Shown piece after piece: positions 52,611 to 61,781 of a stretch of 64,000 nucleotides of DNA (the stretch's first letter is position 1; each line of letters begins with the position of its first letter). The notes under the pieces are model-generated. The model did not search any database. It was not told where the DNA came from and was given only the letters and a program-made list of their open reading frames with translations. The stretch comes from Sphingobacterium sp. xlx-96. Lineage in GTDB: Bacteria > Bacteroidota > Bacteroidia > Sphingobacteriales > Sphingobacteriaceae. Where the stretch lies: assembly GCF_011007365.1 (NCBI RefSeq), contig NZ_WFKM01000012.1, positions 1 to 64,000 on the forward strand, read 5' to 3'. Made by a program: the position numbers and the translations under genes.

Positions 52611-55187
52611 CTACCGTTTGGTAATCTTATTGATCACCAATGGTAATGATGCTAGATCGTAATGATTTTCATATATCATATATTTAGGACTCCATTTTGG
52701 CGAAAACTTGTCTTTAAACTCGTAAAGCCCTTGATAATGCTTGAACTGAGGTAACTTCTCATAAGCAAATTTTATCGCCCACTCTGAAAACCCCTTCGGA
52801 TCTTCGATACCGGACATAGCAGCCATCCCCATGTTAAGATAGCTCAAGTTCTGCTTTTTCACCTCTTGAATTAAGGCGATAATCAATGCATCCATCACTC
52901 CGGAGGGGGCATCTTCTATTCGTCGAATAAGGTCGTAAGTAGCCTCTCCGTGAACATAATCGGGGATAATATTAAGGAAACCGACGATCATCTCATCTTC
53001 ATTTTCGATGGTGATTATCTGTTGTTTTTTTAACTCTTCCCAATCGAATGCTCCAGAAGAGAACAAAAGCTCGTGACGTCCTGTTACTGATAGCCAATCA
53101 TCCGAAACAAACTGTAGCTTTTGTAGTATTCCATCTTTTATGGGAGGCTGATGCACACAGGCTTTAAACCCCTTTTTGGTTAACGTGTTCATCGTGTTAC
53201 GCAGCGATTTACGGTCTTTTCCTTCCAGGGTAAATTGCGTCGTATCCACTATCGCTTCTAAGCCAATCGGCAAGGCCTTTTTTCCTAATCTTTGAAAGAT
53301 AGCTATTCTTTCAGCTGCTATTTTATAGTATGCAGTCTTTAAGCCATTGGAAAAGCAAAACTTTTCAAATTCCTTTACTATGGTAGTCACTGTGGCATCA
53401 TCATTTTGGCAAACGGGTTCACCAAGTGCCACGGCATAGCCATCGGCAAATTTATAAGCGACAAAACCCGGAACGGAGGCCGGGAAAAAGAACAATTTAT
53501 CATTGTAACTTTTAAAATAATCATCGGCACTACGTCCATATTTCTGTACTAAATCGTAAGCTTTTTGTCGCTCCTCTTTTTCAGAATGACTTTTAAAGAC
53601 ATATGGCTTAATGAAAACATAAACGAGAAGCACAAGAGATGTAGTGCCCAACAAGTTGATCGAATATATAAATCCGGTTGCAAACCTAGTGATAGGTTCG
53701 GGAACAGGATCCAACAATAGGAAACTACGCAGGGTACTAACCGTAGCAGATTTCAAATCAAAGTCTACCCCAAATTCTTTCCGATCCAAAAAATAAAAGC
53801 CTATAACTCCATATATCAAAACTGAAGTGAAAATAACGCCCGCCGTCAACAGCCCAAAGTTTTGGAGTCTTGCATCGCCTTTTATATAATAATTTTTGTG
53901 TGTGGCCAACAATACTATTAATGTAAAAAAGGCTAAAGATGCCTCTTCGTAATCTACACCCTTTGCTATATTACCGCAAAGCGAGATTACGGTGAGAAAT
54001 ACAGCCATCCACCAGGCATTTTTAAAACCTCGAAACAGAAATGCGGCACAACATAAAATCAAAGCTCCGGTAATCATTACTGCTATATTTGAAAAATGGA
54101 TAACATTTAAAGGTAAAAATTCGCGTAAAAGATGTAAGCGCTCTTGCAAAGGCGGTGTCATTACGGATAGCATATTTACAATTCCTAAGAAAGAAAAAAG
54201 TAAACCGGGTAAGAAGCGCATAAAGATATTGCCTTGGACAAAAAAGAAGGCACCGATCCCAAGGAGTAATGGCATCCAAAATTCGAAGATACGATACAGT
54301 AGCGTGATCGAAATTGCTTCTGCCCCGCTCACTCCGTACCGTTGTAATACGTAAATAAGTGAGACCTCAACAGCGCCCAGGCCACGTAGGAATGGGGAAA
54401 CTGAAAAAAATAGCGTCGCTATCGTATAACCGGCCACACACAATTCTAATGAAGGGGCCAATCCGAGCGCACAGATTGCTATGTATAAATGAAGTATCCC
54501 TGTAACCTCAATACAAATAGACCAGAAGAGAGTCCAGTACATACTTTTTAAAGAATATCCCCCCGAGCTTATCTCGTGATATAATGTTTCTATCTGCGGA
54601 CTCCGTTTATACAAAACACGAAACACCCGCCCGCGCTTGATAAAGGAGTAACTAATAAGAAAGACCAATAGTAGACAACCAGCAATGACTGATAATGCTG
54701 TCCAGCTGTTTTCCATCCCACCCCTCGCCACAGCAAGATAAACGATCACCGGAACGGCAACAATGGCTAAAGATATAAACCCCACAATGGCATAGATATA
54801 CGAAGCAAAACCGATCCTACTTTTGCTCACTCCTTTGTGGACAAGTTCATCATTAAAGAACATTAATGACGTAACGCCTCCCCCTGGAAGAAAAACACTT
54901 AACAGATTTCGCTTCAAAAAAAGCCGTAATGCCTGTCCGATTGTGATATGGCGATGCACTGCCTTAAACGAACTGATATACATTAAAGCCTGTAGCAAAA
55001 TGTAGACAAAAGTTACTATTATGCCTAAAATCAAGTAAAATCCTTTGGCATTTGCAATTATGCTAGGTAATTTTTGAATTTCATCACGTTCCTGACGAAG
55101 AAAATAGTATCCCAAAAGCAAAAATAAGAATGCTAATATTTCCTTAAAGTAGTATTTCTTTGCTTTTAAATATGAGAACATAAGCAT
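52611..55187 (-). CDS. mprF: MprF-type lysyl-phosphatidylglycerol synthase/flippase
   Basis: The 858-residue protein has about 14 membrane helices (1-540), including the flippase core with FLPGGGVTSLMFF, and a C-terminal cytoplasmic DUF2156/GNAT-like synthase domain (about 545-850, PASVPGFVAYKFADGYAVALG, RKSLRNTMNTL). MprF adds lysine or another amino acid to phosphatidylglycerol and flips the lipid, lowering surface charge and giving resistance to cationic peptides. Its start overlaps the upstream gene stop by one base (TAATG). The amino acid used is unknown. Confidence 0.93.
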   Translation of the reverse strand: MLMFSYLKAKKYYFKEILAFLFLLLGYYFLRQERDEIQKLPSIIANAKGFYLILGIIVTFVYILLQALMYISSFKAVHRHITIGQALRLFLKRNLLSVFLPGGGVTSLMFFNDELVHKGVSKSRIGFASYIYAIVGFISLAIVAVPVIVYLAVARGGMENSWTALSVIAGCLLLVFLISYSFIKRGRVFRVLYKRSPQIETLYHEISSGGYSLKSMYWTLFWSICIEVTGILHLYIAICALGLAPSLELCVAGYTIATLFFSVSPFLRGLGAVEVSLIYVLQRYGVSGAEAISITLLYRIFEFWMPLLLGIGAFFFVQGNIFMRFLPGLLFSFLGIVNMLSVMTPPLQERLHLLREFLPLNVIHFSNIAVMITGALILCCAAFLFRGFKNAWWMAVFLTVISLCGNIAKGVDYEEASLAFFTLIVLLATHKNYYIKGDARLQNFGLLTAGVIFTSVLIYGVIGFYFLDRKEFGVDFDLKSATVSTLRSFLLLDPVPEPITRFATGFIYSINLLGTTSLVLLVYVFIKPYVFKSHSEKEERQKAYDLVQKYGRSADDYFKSYNDKLFFFPASVPGFVAYKFADGYAVALGEPVCQNDDATVTTIVKEFEKFCFSNGLKTAYYKIAAERIAIFQRLGKKALPIGLEAIVDTTQFTLEGKDRKSLRNTMNTLTKKGFKACVHQPPIKDGILQKLQFVSDDWLSVTGRHELLFSSGAFDWEELKKQQIITIENEDEMIVGFLNIIPDYVHGEATYDLIRRIEDAPSGVMDALIIALIQEVKKQNLSYLNMGMAAMSGIEDPKGFSEWAIKFAYEKLPQFKHYQGLYEFKDKFSPKWSPKYMIYENHYDLASLPLVINKITKR

Positions 55188-56614
55188 TAGTCTATACGCG
55201 TTGCGAGATTAACAATAGCATTAAAGTCATTATTGAAATGATGTCCGCCTGGCAGTATTTTGGTTGTCGCTCCCTCATGAGAAAAGACCTGAACCAGACC
55301 GGGGTCGTCATCACTGCCAAATATGAATAGCTTAAATAGGTGTTTTAGACTTTTCACTTCGCTAACTACATTGTAAGCGGATTTCGCTTTATTTAAATTC
55401 AACATATCGGCAACATGTATCTCAAAATCCCCATATTGGTCGGGGGCTAAAAGAACTAGATTGTTAACTGACTTGAAAGCAAGAGGACTCAGCCGTTTCG
55501 CCACGAAAGGGATAACGCAGGCCCCAAAAGAATATCCCATCAGCGTGATCCGTAGATCCGGGTATTGCTGCAGGTAATGTATCAAAACATGATCTATTTC
55601 TTTTGCAGTCTCTTCAGGCGTCTTTTTATTCCAAAAATATTTTTGAGCATCCAGACCGATAACATTAACATTTTTAGATGCAAAACTATCCGCTAACCCC
55701 TGATCGAAACTTGTCCAGCCACCATCTCCTGAGATCAGAAACAATAGTTGCTTCCAGGAACTATTTCCCGCTTTCACTATTCGAATAGGCATTTGCGTCT
55801 TTAATTCGCCTGTCCAAGCTAATGTCGTTTTAGGTAGTGCTTGCTGAGTTCTTAAAATCTCCTGATAGGCGACTATATAATCAGGAAGCCAATGGTCAGC
55901 TATAGAAAATCCATGACCTACCTTTGGCAAACTTACTAACTTGGTATTTCCGATACCTTTGAGAAACTCTGCAGTAGACTGGTAGTTACAGGTTTCATCC
56001 TTTAATCCATTCAAAACGATAAACGGACTGGGTACATGAGGCACCTTATTCAAATAATAACGCTCACGCTCTTTTATAACTTTATAAGACAACCCACTAC
56101 CTTTACAAGGAGGAAGAGACAGTTCTAAATCAGGACAAAAGCCCAATCCGATGCCACCAGCGAATGTGCCTGCAGGTGCTTGAGCCAGCAAGGCATACAC
56201 CAATGTTGCACCATAAGAATATCCCATCAGTAATGGCTTTTGGTACGTAGGGAAATTATATTTGCGTTGTAAAAATAGGCTCAACTGCTCAAAATCAGCC
56301 GCAGGATATAAACAACCTTTAGTTTGCTGATTGAGATATCCTCTGTAGGATTTTGCATCTACACCAATAACCAGCGCTCCCTGATTAGAAATAGCACGAG
56401 CCATATTAATAACCCCATATTGCCATCCACCATCCCCGGAAATAAACAACACTAAAGATTTGGCAGGCTTATTCGGAAATTCCTCAGGGCTGTAGACGGT
56501 TAGTTTCCCAAATCGTCTATCTTGTATAATTTCTTGTGCTGATGCCCAATGAGTAAATACCAATAGGTATAAAAGGCTCAATAATCCGATTTTATTTAAA
56601 CAATCCATTCTCAT
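55187..56614 (-). CDS. AcvB/VirJ-family exported hydrolase with duplicated domain
   Basis: The 475-residue protein has a signal peptide ending WASAQ (about 26) and two alpha/beta-hydrolase units of VirJ type. Each starts with LFLISGDGGW or LVLFISGDGGW and has a GYSxG nucleophile elbow (GYSYG and GYSFG). AcvB of Agrobacterium hydrolyses lysyl-phosphatidylglycerol in the periplasm and is encoded next to the MprF homologue LpiA. The same pairing here, translationally coupled, suggests an add-and-remove lipid modification system. Confidence 0.9.
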   Translation of the reverse strand: MRMDCLNKIGLLSLLYLLVFTHWASAQEIIQDRRFGKLTVYSPEEFPNKPAKSLVLFISGDGGWQYGVINMARAISNQGALVIGVDAKSYRGYLNQQTKGCLYPAADFEQLSLFLQRKYNFPTYQKPLLMGYSYGATLVYALLAQAPAGTFAGGIGLGFCPDLELSLPPCKGSGLSYKVIKERERYYLNKVPHVPSPFIVLNGLKDETCNYQSTAEFLKGIGNTKLVSLPKVGHGFSIADHWLPDYIVAYQEILRTQQALPKTTLAWTGELKTQMPIRIVKAGNSSWKQLLFLISGDGGWTSFDQGLADSFASKNVNVIGLDAQKYFWNKKTPEETAKEIDHVLIHYLQQYPDLRITLMGYSFGACVIPFVAKRLSPLAFKSVNNLVLLAPDQYGDFEIHVADMLNLNKAKSAYNVVSEVKSLKHLFKLFIFGSDDDPGLVQVFSHEGATTKILPGGHHFNNDFNAIVNLATRID

Positions 56615-57021
56615 AGCTTATGTCCAAATAGTTAAAATCAAAATTTACCGTTGATAATTAACACTATACACCTATAAATTTACAGTTAAAATCGAATTTA
56701 ATATCCCATTATTAAAGAAAATCAAAAAAAAATTAAAAAAGACAATTCCAGTTATTGATCCTATTTAATGATTCCTAGGTTGACCTGCTCATAATACGAT
56801 GTCCTTGTAGATTGTATCGATAAATACGCTCATGATTACATTGAATCATCAACAGCGATGAACCCAACCCGATTGTATCGGGTGAGCTCTTGAATGCTAA
56901 CAGTAAAGTAAAATGTTATGAAAAAAGTTCTTGATGGCCTCTGCACACCTAAACTTTCAGAAAAAAGCTATAAAACACTTCTTTATTTCTATATTTAGTC
57001 AGTGAAAACAAAACCTATGGT
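56615..57021. other. intergenic, 407 bp, AT-rich
   Basis: It should hold divergent promoters for the acvB-mprF operon and the PAP2 gene. A 7-bp hairpin (ACCCGAT with ATCGGGT, 56867-56883) is visible. No gene was seen; a 26-codon frame at about 56919 is too short to support. Confidence 0.45.
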
Positions 57022-57795
57022 ATGGCAAACTTAAACCGACTACAAACAGTCTTTTTATTATTTATCTGGCTTTTGTTGCCCATCGTACTGAAAGCTCAGT
57101 CAGCAACAGTTAGCGCCACGGATACCATCAAGACGGCCAAAAGCCCGAAAAAAAAATACTATAAACAATTGATCGTACCATCAGTACTTATAGGCTACGG
57201 CATCGTGGGTCTTGAAAGCCACTATCTTATCGGGAAGAACAACGAAATCAGAAACGAATTTCAGGAAAATATCGACGAAAAAATCACCATAGATGATTTC
57301 AGCCAATATGCCGGTACCGCCAGTGTATTTGCACTTGATGCCTTAGGCATCAAGGCAAAGCACAACCTGAAACAACGCTTATTTCGAGCCGCCTTGTCAA
57401 ATGCTATTATGGCTACCACCGTAATAACCATAAAATCTACAGGCACCGTATGGCGACCAGACAGCTCCGCTAATAACTCATTTCCCTCTGGACACACTGC
57501 AACCGCGTTTGTAGGAGCCGAATTATTGTGGCAAGAATACCGGCATCAATCGATCTGGTACGGAATAGCCGGATATGCTGTAGCCACAGGAACAGGCTTT
57601 TTTAGAATGTACAATAACAAGCATTGGTTTTCTGATGTCGCCATGGGAGCTGGAATCGGTATTTTAAGTACTAAAATATCGTATTGGGTACTCCCGCTGT
57701 TCGAAGATCGTATAAAAAAGAAGAAAAACACTTACCTATTTCTCCCGGGATATGATGGTAAAAAAATCACACTGCACGCCAGCCTAAGGTTTTAA
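57022..57795 (+). CDS. PAP2-family membrane phosphatase
   Basis: The 257-residue protein has a signal peptide ending LKAQ, several hydrophobic helices, and all three PAP2 motifs: K-x6-RP in KSTGTVWRP, PSGH in SFPSGHTA, and R-x5-H-x3-D in RMYNNKHWFSD. It dephosphorylates a lipid phosphate, for example undecaprenyl pyrophosphate or phosphatidic acid, outside the membrane. Substrate is not determined. Confidence 0.93.
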   Translation: MANLNRLQTVFLLFIWLLLPIVLKAQSATVSATDTIKTAKSPKKKYYKQLIVPSVLIGYGIVGLESHYLIGKNNEIRNEFQENIDEKITIDDFSQYAGTASVFALDALGIKAKHNLKQRLFRAALSNAIMATTVITIKSTGTVWRPDSSANNSFPSGHTATAFVGAELLWQEYRHQSIWYGIAGYAVATGTGFFRMYNNKHWFSDVAMGAGIGILSTKISYWVLPLFEDRIKKKKNTYLFLPGYDGKKITLHASLRF

Positions 57796-57871
57796 TTTAT
57801 TAATTTATTTTGCCAGAGTTACCATTTATAGTTATAGACAAATAGAAAGATCATTAATTATGGGTTATTAT

Positions 57872-57879
57872 TAATTTTG
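57872..57879 (+). promoter_or_regulatory. candidate -7 element for the AraC-family gene
   Basis: TAATTTTG matches TAnnTTTG exactly, 21 bp before the start codon. No -33 element is evident. Confidence 0.35.
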
Positions 57880-57900
57880 ATTATTGTATAATTGTAAGTT

Positions 57901-58713
57901 ATGAACGCTGACAAACAGATTATCGTAAAAGACAAAATCAAGGATCGAAGGCATATCAAGATCGTTGAATTTGACCGTTCAAAAAACATCACCCAACCGC
58001 ATAGGCATAATGGCTATCTGGAACTGGTCTTCCTTTCGTCCACTTCGGGTATACATGTGATTGACGGTCGCGAATCTACCGTCAAGTCCCCCTGTCTTTT
58101 AGTCATCAGAAAAGACAATGTACACCATTGGGAATTGGTCAATCCTGTAAAAGGCTTTGTTATCCTTATAAAGGATTCTTTTGTGATGCAGAGTGCTGAT
58201 TTTGAAATCAATAGATTAGTGGGCATCATCAGTCAATATGATACACTATATTTTAAACAGGGAGCGATCTTTGAAACCTTATTGCGTATACTCGTCAATG
58301 AAGGTAACAAAACCTGCCAAGAGGGATTGTTCAAAGCATTCCTGGCCAAGGTATTAGAACATGTAGACTCTTCAAATGAAGCTAAAGCCACCACTAAAAA
58401 CATATACGACCGATTCTATGCGCTGTTGAATAGTGAGGCAAAGGTAATTAACCACGTGGCTTATTATGCAGTCAAACTTAACACCAGCCCACAGAATCTC
58501 AACGCAGTCTGTAAAAAGAACGCAAATCGCACAGCATCTGCACTTCTGGCAGAATATATTATCAAAGAAGCGAAGCGGTTATTGTTTTATACAACCTGTT
58601 CCATATCCGAAGTAGCTTTTGAACTTGGCTTCTCGGATAAATCTAATTTTGCTAAATACTTTAAACGCCATACCGGCACTACACCGACAGCGTTCAAAAA
58701 GCAAAACTATTAA
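57901..58713 (+). CDS. AraC-family transcriptional regulator
   Basis: The 270-residue protein has an N-terminal cupin-like sensing domain (about 25-120, QPHRHNGYLELVFL) and a C-terminal double helix-turn-helix (about 170-268) with NRTASALLAEYIIKEAKRLL and ISEVAFELGFSDKSNFAKYF followed by GTTPTAF. Targets and ligand are unknown. Confidence 0.94.
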   Translation: MNADKQIIVKDKIKDRRHIKIVEFDRSKNITQPHRHNGYLELVFLSSTSGIHVIDGRESTVKSPCLLVIRKDNVHHWELVNPVKGFVILIKDSFVMQSADFEINRLVGIISQYDTLYFKQGAIFETLLRILVNEGNKTCQEGLFKAFLAKVLEHVDSSNEAKATTKNIYDRFYALLNSEAKVINHVAYYAVKLNTSPQNLNAVCKKNANRTASALLAEYIIKEAKRLLFYTTCSISEVAFELGFSDKSNFAKYFKRHTGTTPTAFKKQNY

Positions 58714-58772
58714 AATTCCTTTTCTCCGCGTAAGTAGAACCGCTACGAAGCAAAGAAGTAACGGCCTTTTAA

Positions 58773-58895
58773 TACCATTTCCAGCAGGCATACTATATCG
58801 CCGTTAAGGGCACAGCTACAGAACCTATAGAAACGACGTATTCTGCCTTTAAAATCGATGGTATAGAAGATAGGTTTACATCTACAGATGCGTGA
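58773..58895 (+). pseudogene. possible 3' remnant of a lost gene, 40 codons
   Basis: Between a TAA (58770-58772) and a TGA (58893-58895) a frame without start codon reads like real protein: AYYIAVKGTATEPIETTY, then KIDGIEDRF. Its composition is protein-like, unlike the surrounding frames. It may be the tail of a deleted or frameshifted gene. I cannot name the family. Confidence 0.35.
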
Positions 58896-58951
58896 TGGGC
58901 GGACGGAGGCAATTAATAATAAAAAAACTCGCGCTTATCGACTACTTCTTG

Positions 58952-58959
58952 TAATTTTG
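58952..58959 (+). promoter_or_regulatory. candidate -7 element for the 58979 gene
   Basis: TAATTTTG followed by C matches TAnnTTTGY exactly, 19 bp before the ATG. Confidence 0.45.
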
Positions 58960-58978
58960 CCGTTCAAACTTTATTAAA

Positions 58979-59386
58979 ATGCCCTATCAAATTGTATTTA
59001 ACGAATTTTGTGAACACATAAAATCAAGTATCAAACAAGGAACATTTGCCAAATTGACATTCGCCAAAACGATAGGTAATACGGAGTTAAAGAACATTTA
59101 TGTACGACTTCATCTTTTAGATGCTGGAGGTTACGATTTCGCGTTAACCTTTTGCTACAAAACAGAAGAGATTGAACATTTCCATACCAAAGAAGAAGTA
59201 TTTACCGTACTAAGCGACTATATTCGAAACCCGTTCAGCAGCGTAGTGTTATTTACCACCGAAATGGATCTTACCTTTAAAATCAACAAAAAAGGGGTCG
59301 GAAGTCTTGTTGAGCAAGCACCTACCTTTAAGAATCCATCCCCCCCAATGTTAGAAATGATAAAAAAAGGAATGGTAAATACATAA
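58979..59386 (+). CDS. unknown protein, 135 aa
   Basis: A soluble alpha/beta protein with LKNIYVRLHLLDAGGYDFAL in the middle and a C-terminal part ending PPMLEMIKKGM. No family recognised. It is followed, after 142 bp containing a good promoter, by the bacteriophytochrome gene. Confidence 0.65.
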   Translation: MPYQIVFNEFCEHIKSSIKQGTFAKLTFAKTIGNTELKNIYVRLHLLDAGGYDFALTFCYKTEEIEHFHTKEEVFTVLSDYIRNPFSSVVLFTTEMDLTFKINKKGVGSLVEQAPTFKNPSPPMLEMIKKGMVNT

Positions 59387-59479
59387 AATATGTCAGCTTT
59401 ATACGGTAGATTTATCTAAACCGTATTTTTTTTCTTCCCCCGTATTTATACCCTTACCGTTAGAACAGTCGTTCAAAAC

Positions 59480-59510
59480 TTTGAGAAGTGACTTCATAAA
59501 GTTATATTTA
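59480..59510 (+). promoter_or_regulatory. candidate promoter for the bacteriophytochrome gene
   Basis: TTTG (59480-59483) and TATATTTA (59503-59510, one mismatch to TAnnTTTG) are 19 bp apart, the spacing expected for Bacteroidota. It lies downstream of an ATG at 59481, so the true start is more likely the ATG at 59529. Confidence 0.5.
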
Positions 59511-59528
59511 TACCTTGAACGTTTATTT

Positions 59529-61748
59529 ATGGGTAAAGCATGGTTGCAGTGCGAAGATGAACCAATTCATCTTTGTGGCCAGATTCAGGGGTTTGGTTAT
59601 TTGGTGGTGTTTGATTATGCCCTACAGTGTATAGCCATCAGTGATAACTTTGGAGATTGGCTCAACCTATCTGCGGGTGATTTATTAGGGAGCCCCCTGA
59701 ATGACTTCTGGACAATTAGTAAACTGGATCCCGCTACCCTATCCACTTTCTTTTCTAAATTTGAAGAAGACCCATTATATAGACAAGTTTCAGAAATAAA
59801 AATAAACGAGAGAGACTTTCATTGGAGTATTTATCAACTTGAGCATAAAATTTACTTTGAGTTCGAGCAAATTAATACACGCAAGTCAAGTAATACCAAA
59901 CTATATTCCCATGCGCGGCATTTGGACGCTGCAGGAGATGAGCTTTGGTTTGCACTCTGTTCCAGCATCAGTACGGTGATCAATTTTGACCGAGTCATGC
60001 TGTATAAATTTATGGATGATGGCAGCGGACAGGTCATTGCCGAAAAGACCGCCCCCGACATGACTTCGCTACTAGGCTACAAGTATCCCGAGTCTGATAT
60101 TCCCAAACAGGCCCGTGAATTGTACACCCATTTTATAGCCCGTCATACAGTAGATGTTGATGCTCCAACGTACTCTTTATTAAGCAAGGAGACTGATCCC
60201 CTAGATTTAAGTAAATCCAGTATCCGCGCCTTGTCGCCCACCCACCTCCAGTACCTTCGTCATGCGCAGGTACGTGCCAGTGCCAGCTTTTCCGTACTTA
60301 TGGACGGTCAACTGTGGGGACTCATAACCTGTCAACACCGAAATCCTAAAATGGTCGATCTGGCACAGCGTCACCTGTGCGTCTTCTTGGCTCAATATGC
60401 CGTAAATCGACATCTCGCACATCAACGAGAAATAGACCTACAATACAATAAAAAGATCAAATCCTTGGAGTTAGAGTTGAAAGAAAAGCTCTTGGTCAAT
60501 CGCAAAATACTCGAAGTCCTGGCCGACAGTGCTCCTTCCCTCTGCAATATGGTATCGGCACAAGGCTTGGCAATTCAACACCCTGATGGTGTTTATCTAT
60601 ACGGTGAATCACCTATCCTTCAGCACTTTAGAGAAATTCAATTCGCTATCAATCAACGTAGTCAAAAAGAACTGCTTGCATACCATAATTTTACGTTAGC
60701 GGATCAGGCGTACGAAGAGACATTTCCAGGTGTGGCAAAAGTCGTCATATTGCGTGAACCAAAATTTAGTCTCTATTGGTTTCGTAAAGAAATAGAGATT
60801 GAAGAAACCTGGGCTGGAAATCCTAAAAAAACTCCTGTGGACAAACCAAGGGGGAAAGTACAATACCCTTCCCCACGAACATCATTCGAGGCCTGGAAGC
60901 GGAAAGTAAAAGGACATGCTACGCCATGGAAAAAAAGAGAACTGTTATTTATGCGCCGTATGCGATACATCGTACAGGACGCTGTCATGAAAAGAGTTTC
61001 TGAAATACAAGAGCTGAATGAAAGACTCGTAGAAGTCAATAATACACTAGACACCTATAGCTACACGCTCAGTCACGACCTAAAAAATCCTTTGTCTTCC
61101 ATAAAGCTGGCGGCACAGGTGATTCAGCAGCGAGACAACCTACCACAAGAGTTTCTTAAAAAGGTAAGCACCAATATCCTGGAGGCTGTAGACCTGATGA
61201 CAAATATGATGCAACGGGTATTTGAATTCTCAAAAGCCAAGACCTTTGACTTTGAATATGACACCATACATCCAGAACCCTTCATCTATAAGATCATCGC
61301 CGAAAGTAAAGAACGCTATTACTGCCCAGATCTGGATGTTCAAATAGGACAACTGCATCCGATCGTTGGAGAAAAAACTCTATTGTATCAACTTTTTTTA
61401 AATGTACTGGCCAATGCCGTCAAGTATAGCAGTAAGACCGAATATCCGCAAGTGTGCATAAACAGTCATTTCACTAAAGACGATGTTATATACCGTATTA
61501 CAGATAACGGGATTGGCATCCCTGCAGATGAAGTTGAAAATATATTTGAAATATTCAAACGTATGTCCAATTCAAGTGGCTTTGAAGGTTCGGGAATCGG
61601 CCTATCTATCGTAAAGCGTATTGCTGACCGTCTACATGCAGAGATTAAGATTGAAAGTGAACTTGGACAAGGAAGCACTTTTATCATAAAATTTAAAAAC
61701 CATCTAGTGAAGGATAGCACTCTATTATCCCAAAACATGTCTTTTTAG
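59529..61748 (+). CDS. bacteriophytochrome sensor histidine kinase
   Basis: From MGKAWLQC the 739-residue protein has PAS-GAF-PHY photosensory domains. C8, directly before EDEPIHLCGQIQ, is placed like the bilin-binding Cys of bacterial phytochromes. GAF shows YPESDIPKQAREL and YLRHAQVRASASFSV. PHY spans about 310-490, then HisKA (H516 in YTLSHDLKNPLS) and HATPase (NVLANAVKYSS, DNGIGIP, GSGIGLSI). It should sense red/far-red light if biliverdin is present. No heme oxygenase gene is adjacent. Confidence 0.93.
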   Translation: MGKAWLQCEDEPIHLCGQIQGFGYLVVFDYALQCIAISDNFGDWLNLSAGDLLGSPLNDFWTISKLDPATLSTFFSKFEEDPLYRQVSEIKINERDFHWSIYQLEHKIYFEFEQINTRKSSNTKLYSHARHLDAAGDELWFALCSSISTVINFDRVMLYKFMDDGSGQVIAEKTAPDMTSLLGYKYPESDIPKQARELYTHFIARHTVDVDAPTYSLLSKETDPLDLSKSSIRALSPTHLQYLRHAQVRASASFSVLMDGQLWGLITCQHRNPKMVDLAQRHLCVFLAQYAVNRHLAHQREIDLQYNKKIKSLELELKEKLLVNRKILEVLADSAPSLCNMVSAQGLAIQHPDGVYLYGESPILQHFREIQFAINQRSQKELLAYHNFTLADQAYEETFPGVAKVVILREPKFSLYWFRKEIEIEETWAGNPKKTPVDKPRGKVQYPSPRTSFEAWKRKVKGHATPWKKRELLFMRRMRYIVQDAVMKRVSEIQELNERLVEVNNTLDTYSYTLSHDLKNPLSSIKLAAQVIQQRDNLPQEFLKKVSTNILEAVDLMTNMMQRVFEFSKAKTFDFEYDTIHPEPFIYKIIAESKERYYCPDLDVQIGQLHPIVGEKTLLYQLFLNVLANAVKYSSKTEYPQVCINSHFTKDDVIYRITDNGIGIPADEVENIFEIFKRMSNSSGFEGSGIGLSIVKRIADRLHAEIKIESELGQGSTFIIKFKNHLVKDSTLLSQNMSF

Positions 61749-61781
61749 CGTATCCTACAAGCTTTAACAGCGAAAAAACAG

